Below are positions 25,365-32,541 of a DNA stretch of 64,000 nt, piece after piece; within the stretch, counting starts at the first letter, position 1; each line of letters begins with the position of its first letter. The stretch is from JACVRW01 sp963751105. Its GTDB lineage: Bacteria > Actinomycetota > Thermoleophilia > Solirubrobacterales > Thermoleophilaceae. The position numbers were made by a program, and so were the translations under genes. The stretch spans positions 1,364,001-1,428,000 of the forward strand of contig CAVVTG010000002.1 in the NCBI GenBank assembly GCA_963751105.1, written 5' to 3'. Below the pieces are notes generated by a model, which worked only from the letters and a program-made list of their open reading frames with translations, ran no database searches and was not told the origin of the DNA.

Positions 25365-27883
25365 CGAAGGAGCGAGGGATCACCTCCAAGGAGGCTCTCC
25401 AAGTGCTCCAGGGCGCCGGCCTCAAGGTCACGGCAGCCGCATCCAGCGTCGAGGAATCCGACGCCGCTCGCGCGTTCGGCAACGGCGCCGCGCCGTCCCC
25501 GGCTTCGGCCCCGCCCAAGGCGGCCGAGCCCGCCGAGCCCGCCGAGGCTCCATCCGCGCCCGCACAGCCGGCGGAAGCGCCCAGCGCCCCCGCCGCCGAT
25601 GCTCGCCCCGACGGCGACGGCAACCAGAGCGGAGCGCGGCCGCAGGACTCGGAACCGCAGCGCCCCTCGGTACAGCGGCCGCCGGACCCCGCGGGCGAGG
25701 TGCGCCGTGCGGGCCCCGCCGGGCGCGGGCCCCGGATCCTTCAGGACGCACCGCCCCCCGGCGAGCGCCAGCCCCAGGGCGGGTCGCGCCCGGCAGAGCG
25801 AGGTGGTGGACGCGGTCCCGGTGGCCAGGGCGGATCGCGCGAACAGGGCGGCGGAGGTGGCCCTGCGGGCGCCGGTGGCGGCGGCGGGCGCGGTGGCGCT
25901 CGTCCTACGCGCGGGGGCCGCGCCGGAGAGGGCGGCGGCGCCGACACGGGCGGCCGGCGCCGGCGTGTGGTCATCGACTCCCAGGCTTCGCGACGCGACC
26001 GTCCCGGCCCGCCCCAGCAGTCCCAGCCGCCCCGGCGCGGCCGCGGGCGCAGGCGCCGCCCCCAGTGGGTGGAGCCCGATCTCGAGGCGGAGGCGCAGGC
26101 CAAGCTCGAAGCCGAGATGGCCGAGGACCCGGCGGTGCCCGTACGTTCGGGCTCGACGGTCAAGGAAGTGGCCGAATCGCTGCAGCTGAGCGCGCCCGAG
26201 GTCATCAAGAAGCTGATGGAGCTCGGCGAGATGGCCACGCTGACCCAGACCCTCTCCGACGAGGCGATCGAGGTCCTGGCCGGGGGCTTCGACAAGACGG
26301 TCGAGATCGTCTCGGCCGCCGACGAGGTCGAGCCGGAGCCGATCTACGAGGACACTGACGCGCAGCTGATCGAGCGTCCCCCGGTGATCACGATCATGGG
26401 TCACGTCGACCACGGCAAGACGTCGCTGCTCGACGCGATCCGCGAGACCGAGGTGGCCGCGGGCGAGGCCGGCGGGATCACCCAGCACATCGGCGCGTAC
26501 CAGGTGCACCACGACGAGCGCACGATCACCTTCCTCGACACCCCCGGGCACGAGGCCTTCACTGCCATGCGCGCCCGTGGAGCCAAGGTCACCGACATTG
26601 CCGTGATCGTGGTGGCGGCGGACGACGGCGTGATGCCGCAGACCGTCGAGGCCATCGACCACGCGAAGGCCGCCGACGTGCCCGTGATGGTCGCGGTGAA
26701 CAAGATCGACAAGGAGGGCGCGGACCCCAATCGCGTCCGCGGCGAGCTGGCCCAGCAGGGGCTGACCCCGGCCGACTGGGGCGGCGACACCGAGTTCGTG
26801 GACGTCTCGGCCAAGACCCACCAGAACCTCGACGACCTGCTCGAGACGCTCGTCACGCTGGCCGAGATCCAGGAGCTGCGGGCCAACCCGGACACGGCCG
26901 CATCGGGATTCGTGATCGAGTCGCGGCTCGACCCCGGCCGAGGCGCAACGGTCACTCTGCTGATTCATCGCGGCCGCATGCGCGTGGGCGACGCCGTGGT
27001 GGCGGGCGACACCTGGGGGCGCGTGCGCGCGATGAACGACTTCCGCGGAACCCGCGTCGAGGACGCCACTCCGGGCACCCCGGTGGAGATCCTCGGCTTC
27101 GACGGCGTGCCCGACGCGGGTGAGCCCTTCCGCGTGGTGGAGAACGACCGCGAGGCCAAGCGCGTGGCCAACGAGCGCTCGATCCGCATGAAGCAGGAGG
27201 CGCTGGCGCGCCAGGCGCGGCGGCGAGTGTCCCTGGAGGACGTGCTGGCCCGCGCCGAGCGCGGCGAGCAGGAGCTCAACCTCGTCCTCAAGGCCGACGT
27301 CGCCGGTTCCCTCGAGGCGCTGGCGGACGAGATCGTGCGCCTGCCTCAGGACCAGGTTCAGGTCAACATCATCCGCGAGGGCGTGGGCGGCATCGCCGAG
27401 TCCGACGTGATGCTCGCCTCGGCCTCCGACGGCGTGATCATCGGCTTCAACGTGCGTCCGGTGGGCAACGCCGGGCGCGTGGCCGACCAGGAGGGCGTCG
27501 AGATCCGCACCTACGGCGTGATCTACAACATCGTCCAAGATCTGCGCGACGCCATGGAGGGACTGCTCGAGGCGGTCGAGGTGGAGGACCAGGTGGGCAC
27601 CGCCGAGGTGCGGGCCACCTTCAAGGCCTCGCGCGTCGGAACGATTGCCGGCTGTTATGTGACCGAAGGGACCATCCGGCGAGGCGGACAGTGCCGGCTC
27701 GTGCGCGACGGAACGGTGGTCTACACCGGGCGCATCGGCTCGCTGCGTCGCTTCAAGGACGATGTACGCGAGGTCACGTCGGGGATGGAGTGCGGCATCG
27801 TGCTCGAGAACTACCCCGACCCCAAGGAGGGGGACGTGATCGAGGTCTTCGAGACGCGCAGTGTCGAGCAGACGCTCTCTTGA
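25337..27883 (+). CDS. infB: Translation initiation factor IF-2
   Basis: 848 residues. GTPase that brings initiator tRNA to the ribosome. N-terminal IF2_N (AKKRVHEIAKERGITSKEAL), then a low-complexity Pro/Ala/Gly/Arg linker (residues about 50-250), a second IF2_N (VKEVAESLQLSAPEVIKKL), the G domain with GHVDHGKTSLLDAI (G1), GGITQHIGAY, DTPGHEAF (G3), NKIDKEGAD (G4) and SAKT (G5), then domains II-IV with the C-terminal initiator-tRNA-binding barrel. Length is typical for actinobacteria. Confidence 0.97.
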   Translation: MAKKRVHEIAKERGITSKEALQVLQGAGLKVTAAASSVEESDAARAFGNGAAPSPASAPPKAAEPAEPAEAPSAPAQPAEAPSAPAADARPDGDGNQSGARPQDSEPQRPSVQRPPDPAGEVRRAGPAGRGPRILQDAPPPGERQPQGGSRPAERGGGRGPGGQGGSREQGGGGGPAGAGGGGGRGGARPTRGGRAGEGGGADTGGRRRRVVIDSQASRRDRPGPPQQSQPPRRGRGRRRRPQWVEPDLEAEAQAKLEAEMAEDPAVPVRSGSTVKEVAESLQLSAPEVIKKLMELGEMATLTQTLSDEAIEVLAGGFDKTVEIVSAADEVEPEPIYEDTDAQLIERPPVITIMGHVDHGKTSLLDAIRETEVAAGEAGGITQHIGAYQVHHDERTITFLDTPGHEAFTAMRARGAKVTDIAVIVVAADDGVMPQTVEAIDHAKAADVPVMVAVNKIDKEGADPNRVRGELAQQGLTPADWGGDTEFVDVSAKTHQNLDDLLETLVTLAEIQELRANPDTAASGFVIESRLDPGRGATVTLLIHRGRMRVGDAVVAGDTWGRVRAMNDFRGTRVEDATPGTPVEILGFDGVPDAGEPFRVVENDREAKRVANERSIRMKQEALARQARRRVSLEDVLARAERGEQELNLVLKADVAGSLEALADEIVRLPQDQVQVNIIREGVGGIAESDVMLASASDGVIIGFNVRPVGNAGRVADQEGVEIRTYGVIYNIVQDLRDAMEGLLEAVEVEDQVGTAEVRATFKASRVGTIAGCYVTEGTIRRGGQCRLVRDGTVVYTGRIGSLRRFKDDVREVTSGMECGIVLENYPDPKEGDVIEVFETRSVEQTLS

Positions 27884-28179
27884 GCTTTGTCTGCCTGATC
27901 GAGATCCAGATCCACCTGCCCGACAACGTCGGCCTCAAGGGCAAGCGCAAGGAGATTTCGTCCGTGAAGGCGCAACTGCAACGCCGCTTCGGCGCAGCGG
28001 TGGCCGAGACCGGCCACCACGACCTGTGGCAGCGGACCGAGCTCACGGCGGCCGTCGTGGGGGGCGAGGCGGGCGCCGTGCGACATAGAGCCGAGGCCCT
28101 CGAACGCTACGTCGACTCGATGTTTCCCGAGTGTGCGACCGTGGAAGTTCTTCTCAAGTCGAAGAAGGACCTTCTCTAG
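27880..28179 (+). CDS. ylxP: YlxP-like DUF503 protein
   Basis: 99 residues. DUF503 proteins sit between infB and rbfA in many Gram-positives; function unknown, possibly RNA-related. Seen: CLIEIQIHLPDNVGLKGKRK (the SLKxKR motif), VKAQLQRRFGAAVAETG, WQRTELTAAVVGGEAGAV and a C-terminal basic tail KSKKDLL. TTG 27880 overlaps the infB TGA (TTGA). Normal length. Confidence 0.88.
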   Translation: MSFVCLIEIQIHLPDNVGLKGKRKEISSVKAQLQRRFGAAVAETGHHDLWQRTELTAAVVGGEAGAVRHRAEALERYVDSMFPECATVEVLLKSKKDLL

Positions 28180-28180
28180 G

Positions 28181-28516
28181 ATGGCCGAACGCATGCGTCG
28201 GGTGAACGAGGCGGTCCGCGAGGTCGTCTCAGCCAGGCTCGCCGAAGGACTGAGAGACCCACGCATAGGCTTTGTGACTGTGACTGCCGTTGAAACCAGC
28301 CCCGACCTGCGCCACGCCCGCGTCTTCGTGAGCGTGCTCGGTGACGAGCAACAGCGCGCCGACACCCTCGCGGGCCTCGCCTCCGCCCACGGAGTGATTC
28401 AGCAGGCCGTGGGCAGCGAGCTGCGGATGAAGCGGACGCCGACTCTGCAGTTCGTGTTCGACGACTCGGTCGACCGCGGGATGCGGATCACGGAGCTCCT
28501 GGAGGACGAGGAGTGA
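28181..28516 (+). CDS. rbfA: Ribosome-binding factor A
   Basis: 111 residues. Late 30S assembly factor. Seen: MRRVNEAVREVVSARLAEGL, DPRIGFVTVTAVETSPDLRH, ARVFVSVLG and the KH-like end LQFVFDDSVDRGMRITELL, all RbfA-typical (type-II KH fold with the A interruption). ATG 28181, one base after the ylxP stop; overlaps nrnA by GTGA. Confidence 0.95.
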   Translation: MAERMRRVNEAVREVVSARLAEGLRDPRIGFVTVTAVETSPDLRHARVFVSVLGDEQQRADTLAGLASAHGVIQQAVGSELRMKRTPTLQFVFDDSVDRGMRITELLEDEE

Positions 28517-29511
28517 GCATCGCCACGGAGCAGGAGCAGGAGCAGGTGCTGGTGGAGCTGCGGGACTCCGACAAGCTCCTCCTCACCACCCACGAGAACC
28601 CCGACGGCGACGCGCTCGGCTCCCTGCTGGCGATGCACCGGATTCTCGAGCAGCTGGGCAAGGACTCGGTGATGTACATGTCGCCGGACGAGTTCCCGCT
28701 GCCCTGGGAGTACCGAGGCTTCACCTTCGACGGCCTGGTGGGCGCGGCGCCCAACGACGTGGCCGAGCGCACCATCGTGTTCCTCGACTGCGGGAACATC
28801 GACCGCATGCCGGTCGACTTCCTCCAAGCCGACGGGCTACACATCCTCAACATCGACCATCATCACGACAACACCCGCTTCGGCACGGTGAACCTCGTGT
28901 GCCCCGAGGCGTCGAGCACGGCCGAGATCGTGTGGCGGCTGTCAAAGGAGCTCGACGTGACCATCACGGCCGGGATCGCCGATGCGCTCTACGTCGGCCT
29001 GATCACCGACACCGGACGCTTCATGTACGAGAACACCTCGGCCGAGTCGCATCGGATGGCGGCGGAGCTGATCGATGCCGGCGTCCAGCCGCACATGGTC
29101 TACCGGCGGCTGTGGGAGGACCTGCCGTTCAGCCGTCTCCAGCTGTTGCAGAGAGCCCTGGCCAGCGTCGAGCGCCACGACGACGGTGCGATCACCCTGG
29201 CCCATCTCGACAAGCAGGACTACGAGCAGACCGGCGCGGCGGAGACCGACTCCGAGGGTGTGGTGGATCACCTGCGCTCGGTGGAGGGGACCAGGATCGC
29301 CGTGCTCGTCCGCGACCTGCTGGGCGACGGCCGCAACGGCATGCGCAAGGTGAGCCTGCGTGCCACCGACGGCAAGGTCGACGTGTCGCGCATCGCGCGG
29401 GAGTTCGGCGGCGGCGGTCACCCGCAGGCCGCGGGCTTCTCCACCGGCCTTCCCTTCGCCGAGCTGGTGGCGCAGCTCCGCGCGCACGTCGCCGAGCAGT
29501 TGCGTCAGTAG
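28513..29511 (+). CDS. nrnA: DHH/DHHA1 phosphoesterase (NrnA-like oligoribonuclease/pAp phosphatase)
   Basis: 332 residues. Degrades short RNA oligonucleotides and/or pAp. Seen: THENPDGDALGSLLAM (DxDxxGS motif), FLDCGN, NIDHHHDNTRFG (DHH motif), ASSTAEIVW, YVGLITDTGRFMYENTS, and the C-terminal DHHA1 glycine motif FGGGGHPQAAGF. Standard member of the rbfA-truB operon. GTG 28513 overlaps the rbfA TGA. Confidence 0.92.
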   Translation: MSIATEQEQEQVLVELRDSDKLLLTTHENPDGDALGSLLAMHRILEQLGKDSVMYMSPDEFPLPWEYRGFTFDGLVGAAPNDVAERTIVFLDCGNIDRMPVDFLQADGLHILNIDHHHDNTRFGTVNLVCPEASSTAEIVWRLSKELDVTITAGIADALYVGLITDTGRFMYENTSAESHRMAAELIDAGVQPHMVYRRLWEDLPFSRLQLLQRALASVERHDDGAITLAHLDKQDYEQTGAAETDSEGVVDHLRSVEGTRIAVLVRDLLGDGRNGMRKVSLRATDGKVDVSRIAREFGGGGHPQAAGFSTGLPFAELVAQLRAHVAEQLRQ

Positions 29512-29520
29512 ACCAGCCGG

Positions 29521-30324
29521 ATGCTCGAAGGCGACGGCGTCGTCCTGCACGCGAAGCCGGCGGGAGTGACCTCGCACGATGTGGTGGCGGGCGTGCGGCG
29601 CACGCTCCCGCGCGGCGTGAAGGTCGGTCACGCGGGCACGCTCGACCCGTTCGCCACCGGCCTGCTGCTGGTGCTCGTCGGCCGGGCCACGCGCGCCCAG
29701 CGCTTCCTCATGGGCCTCCCCAAGACCTACCGCGCGGTGGCGCGGCTCGGCTGGACCTCCGACACCGGCGATCGCGACGGCGAGCTCACGCACACCGGGA
29801 GGCTCCCGGCGTTGCTCGAGATCCCCGTGGGCGAGCAGCTGCAGCGACCGCCCGCCTATTCGGCCGTCAAGGTCGGGGGTCGCCGCGCCTACGAGCTGGC
29901 TCGGCGCGGCGAAGAGCCCGAGCTCGCCGCCCGCCCCGTGATCGTCCACCGCTCAGAGCTGCTCTGGCACGAGGATGAGCGCGCCGCGTTCGAGATCGAG
30001 TGCTCCGCGGGCACCTACATCCGCACCCTGGTCACCGAGCTGGGCGACGCCTACTGCGAGGAGCTCGAGCGCACCGCGATCGGGCCTTTTCGTGTCGGCG
30101 ACGCCGACCCGGATCGGCTGGTCGGCCTCGGCGATGCCCTGGCCTTCCTTCCCGAGCGCGCGCTCGACGCCGCCGAGGCCGAGTCGGTCAGCCACGGGCG
30201 GGGGGTGGCCGGCGGCGCACCGGGCGAGCCCTGGGTGCGGCTGACTCACGACGAGCGGCTGCTGGCGATCGCCGAGCCGCGCGATGACCGGCTCAAGCCC
30301 GTCGTAGTGTTCGCGCCCGGATGA
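29521..30324 (+). CDS. truB: tRNA pseudouridine(55) synthase
   Basis: 267 residues. Makes pseudouridine 55 in the tRNA T loop. Seen: VLHAKPAGVTSHDVVAGVRR, the catalytic Asp in KVGHAGTLDPFATGLLLV, AQRFLMGLPKTYRAVARLG, TSDTGDRDGELT, QRPPAYSAVKVGGRRAYELA and CSAGTYIRTLVTELG. The C-terminus is short, lacking a full PUA domain. ATG 29521; stop overlaps ribF (ATGA). Confidence 0.95.
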   Translation: MLEGDGVVLHAKPAGVTSHDVVAGVRRTLPRGVKVGHAGTLDPFATGLLLVLVGRATRAQRFLMGLPKTYRAVARLGWTSDTGDRDGELTHTGRLPALLEIPVGEQLQRPPAYSAVKVGGRRAYELARRGEEPELAARPVIVHRSELLWHEDERAAFEIECSAGTYIRTLVTELGDAYCEELERTAIGPFRVGDADPDRLVGLGDALAFLPERALDAAEAESVSHGRGVAGGAPGEPWVRLTHDERLLAIAEPRDDRLKPVVVFAPG

Positions 30325-31229
30325 AGGTCCTATCGCTCCCCGACGTCGAGCCCGCCCCGGAGCCCCGGCGCGTCGCCATCGGCACGTTCGACGGGGTCCA
30401 TCGCGGGCACCGGGCGGTGATCGACGACTCCACCACCGTGCTCACCTTCGAGCCCCATCCACTCTCGGTCATCCACCCGGAGGCCACGCCGAAGCTGATC
30501 AGCCCGTTCCCGGTCAAGCGCGACCTGATCGCGGGGCTGGGCGTCGAGGAGCTGGTGGTGATCCCGTTCGACCGAGGCTTCTCGGAGCAGAGCGCGGAGG
30601 ACTTCGTACAGCAGGTGCTGATCGACCGCCTGGGCGCCGGCCGGGTGGCCGTGGGCGAGAACTTCCGCTTCGGCAAGGGAGCGCGCGGGACACCGGAGTT
30701 CCTGCGCGAGCACGACGATTTCGAGACCAGCGTGACCCCGCTGGTGGAGGCTGCCGGCGAGACGATCTCGTCCAGCCACATCCGCGGGCTGGTGGCGGCG
30801 GGCGAGGTCCGCGAGGCGGCTGAGTTCCTGGGGGCGCCGTTCCTGTTCGAGAGCGACGTGGTGCCGGGCGACCGTCGCGGTCGCACGCTCGGCATGCCCA
30901 CGGCCAACCTGGTGCCCGACGACGCCTACGTGACCCCGGGACACGGCGTGTACGCCGCCTGGGCGCACGGCCATCCCGCCGCCGTCAACGTGGGGGTGCG
31001 CCCGATGTTCGAGACGGGCCGCGGCCTGCTCGTGGAGGTCCACCTGATCGGCTTCACGGGTGACATCTACGGTGAGACCCTGCGCGTCGCCTTCGTGGAG
31101 CGGATGCGCGGGGAGAAGCGCTTCGATTCGGTGGACGAGCTCGTGGTCCAGATGCAGCGCGACGTGGGCGAGGCGGAGCGGATCGTCGAGGGCGCAGACC
31201 TCGACCTGCCGGCCGTCGACTCGCGCTGA
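30321..31229 (+). CDS. ribF: Bifunctional riboflavin kinase/FAD synthetase
   Basis: 302 residues. Converts riboflavin to FMN and FAD. N-terminal FAD synthetase nucleotidyltransferase: AIGTFDGVHRGHRAV (the HxGH-like site), LTFEPHPLSV, FRFGKGARG and the ISSSHIRGLV motif. C-terminal flavokinase: GRTLGMPTANLVPDD (the GxxxxxPTAN loop), AAVNVGVRPMFE and LLVEVHLIGFTGDIYG. Slightly compact in the central linker (30360-30420). The last gene before rpsO, as in many bacteria. Confidence 0.94.
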   Translation: MKVLSLPDVEPAPEPRRVAIGTFDGVHRGHRAVIDDSTTVLTFEPHPLSVIHPEATPKLISPFPVKRDLIAGLGVEELVVIPFDRGFSEQSAEDFVQQVLIDRLGAGRVAVGENFRFGKGARGTPEFLREHDDFETSVTPLVEAAGETISSSHIRGLVAAGEVREAAEFLGAPFLFESDVVPGDRRGRTLGMPTANLVPDDAYVTPGHGVYAAWAHGHPAAVNVGVRPMFETGRGLLVEVHLIGFTGDIYGETLRVAFVERMRGEKRFDSVDELVVQMQRDVGEAERIVEGADLDLPAVDSR

Positions 31230-31257
31230 ATCCCGCGTCCGTCGCTCCCATGTTGCC

Positions 31258-31266
31258 TGCTACGGT
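31258..31266 (+). promoter_or_regulatory. Extended -10 promoter of rpsO
   Basis: TG, one base, TACGGT ends 10 bases before the rpsO ATG. Transcription near 31273 would leave a 4-nt leader with no Shine-Dalgarno, so the rpsO mRNA is essentially leaderless. Confidence 0.5.
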
Positions 31267-31276
31267 TTCGCGTCGC

Positions 31277-31546
31277 ATGTCGCTGACTGCCGACGCCAAG
31301 CGCGAGATCGTCTCCAAGTATGGACGGGGCGACGCCGACACCGGATCCACGGAGGTCCAGGTCGCGCTGCTCACGTCGCGCATCAACGAGCTCACCGAGC
31401 ACCTGCGCGAGCACCGCAAGGATCATCACTCCCGCCGCGGGCTCCTGATGCTGGTCGGCAAGCGCCGCCGGCTGCTGAAGTACCTGCAGAAGGCGGACAT
31501 CGACCGCTACCGCGCGCTCATCCAGGAGCTCGGCCTCCGCCGATGA
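31277..31546 (+). CDS. rpsO: 30S ribosomal protein S15
   Basis: 89 residues, the exact usual length. Binds the 16S central domain. Seen: LTADAKREIVSKYGRGDADT, GSTEVQVALLTSRINELTEH, LREHRKDHHSRRGLLMLVGK and RRLLKYLQKADIDRYRALI. ATG 31277 gives the canonical N-terminus. Stop overlaps the peroxiredoxin start (ATGA). Confidence 0.98.
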   Translation: MSLTADAKREIVSKYGRGDADTGSTEVQVALLTSRINELTEHLREHRKDHHSRRGLLMLVGKRRRLLKYLQKADIDRYRALIQELGLRR

Positions 31547-32004
31547 TCGAGCCCGGCTCTGCGGCGCCGGACTTCACTCTTCCCGACCAGGACGGCAACG
31601 AGGTCTCGCTGAGCGACTTCGAGGGTCGCCGCGTGGTGCTGGTCTTCTACCCGGCGGACTTCAGCCCGACCTGCACCGACCAGCTGAACGTCTACCAGGA
31701 GGTGCTGCCCCAGATCGAGGAGCGCGGCGCCCAGCTGGTGGGCATCTCGGTGGACGGCGCCTTCTGCCACAAGGCCTTCAAGGAGCATCTCGGCGTGAGC
31801 ATCCCGCTGCTCAGCGACTTCCATCCCAAGGGTGAGGTGGCCAAGGCGTACGGCGTCTGGGCCGAGAGCCACGGGGTGGCCGGCCGGGCGCTCGTGATGG
31901 TCGGCCCGGACGGCACGGTCGAGTGGGCCTACCTGTCCCCGCCGCTCGAGGTCCCCGGTGCCAACCTCATCTTCGACGCCCTGGAGCAGCGCACCGCCGC
32001 CTGA
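31543..32004 (+). CDS. Peroxiredoxin (AhpE/Bcp-like)
   Basis: 153 residues. Reduces peroxides using a peroxidatic cysteine. Seen: GSAAPDFTLPDQDGNEVSLS, VVLVFYPADFSPTCTDQLNV with the active-site Cys (about residue 45), VGISVDGAFCHKAF and a late RALVMVGPDGTVEWAY. An additional Cys at about residue 73 (GAFCHKAF) may act as resolving Cys. Its insertion between rpsO and pnp, coupled to rpsO by ATGA, is not the classical order. Cytoplasmic; no signal peptide. Confidence 0.88.
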   Translation: MIEPGSAAPDFTLPDQDGNEVSLSDFEGRRVVLVFYPADFSPTCTDQLNVYQEVLPQIEERGAQLVGISVDGAFCHKAFKEHLGVSIPLLSDFHPKGEVAKAYGVWAESHGVAGRALVMVGPDGTVEWAYLSPPLEVPGANLIFDALEQRTAA

Positions 32005-32473
32005 CCCCGGTCCCGAGGACCACGTCCGGGGCACGGGGCCGGTGGTGATCGAGTACGCGGACCTCGAGTGCCCGTACTGCGCGGCCGCGCACCTCGCGCT
32101 CAAGCAGCTCCCCGTCACTCGGGTGTTCCGCCACTTCCCGGTGACCTCGAAGCACCCACGGGCGCGCGTGCTCGCCGCGGCGGCCGAGGCCGCCGGGCGT
32201 CAGGGGCGCTTCTGGGAGATGCACGACGGGCTGCTCGAAGACCAGGGCCACCTCGACGATCCGCACCTGTGGGAGCGCGCGCAGCAGCTGGGCCTCGACG
32301 TGCAGCGCTTCGACTCCGACCGGCGCTCTCGGGAGCTGGCGGACCGCGTGGAACGCGACTTCCGGACCGGCATCGCGGCGGGTGTGATGACCACGCCTAC
32401 GCAGTTCGTGGCGGGCGAGGCGCACCCCGGAGTGCCCAGTCCGGACCTGATTTCGCGGCTGGCCCGCTGCTAG
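31958..32473 (+). CDS. DsbA/thioredoxin-fold protein, cytoplasmic (CPYC)
   Basis: About 171 residues from GTG 31958. Seen: VVIEYADLECPYCAAAHLAL (CPYC active site at residues 38-41), FRHFPVTSKHPRA, the helical insertion AAEAAGRQGRFWEMHDGLLE and the cis-Pro loop TTPTQFVAGEAHPG. No signal peptide or membrane segment, so probably a cytoplasmic reductase/isomerase-like DsbA homolog. It follows the peroxiredoxin and may recycle it (inference). The start is uncertain: GTG 31958 overlaps the peroxiredoxin by 47 bases and the next candidate, GTG 32042, is at the first strand. Confidence 0.78.
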   Translation: MPTSSSTPWSSAPPPDPGPEDHVRGTGPVVIEYADLECPYCAAAHLALKQLPVTRVFRHFPVTSKHPRARVLAAAAEAAGRQGRFWEMHDGLLEDQGHLDDPHLWERAQQLGLDVQRFDSDRRSRELADRVERDFRTGIAAGVMTTPTQFVAGEAHPGVPSPDLISRLARC

Positions 32474-32541
32474 CCTTGTCCGCGTTCTAAAGGGAACACA
32501 TGAAGCCATGCCGCCAACCGGAGGCGGCCGAAAGGAAATAC

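Noticed and set aside
31277..32541. Intrinsic terminator between rpsO and pnp
   Set aside because: Only a short GCCGCC/GGCGGC hairpin without a T-run is present just before pnp, more like a leader hairpin.
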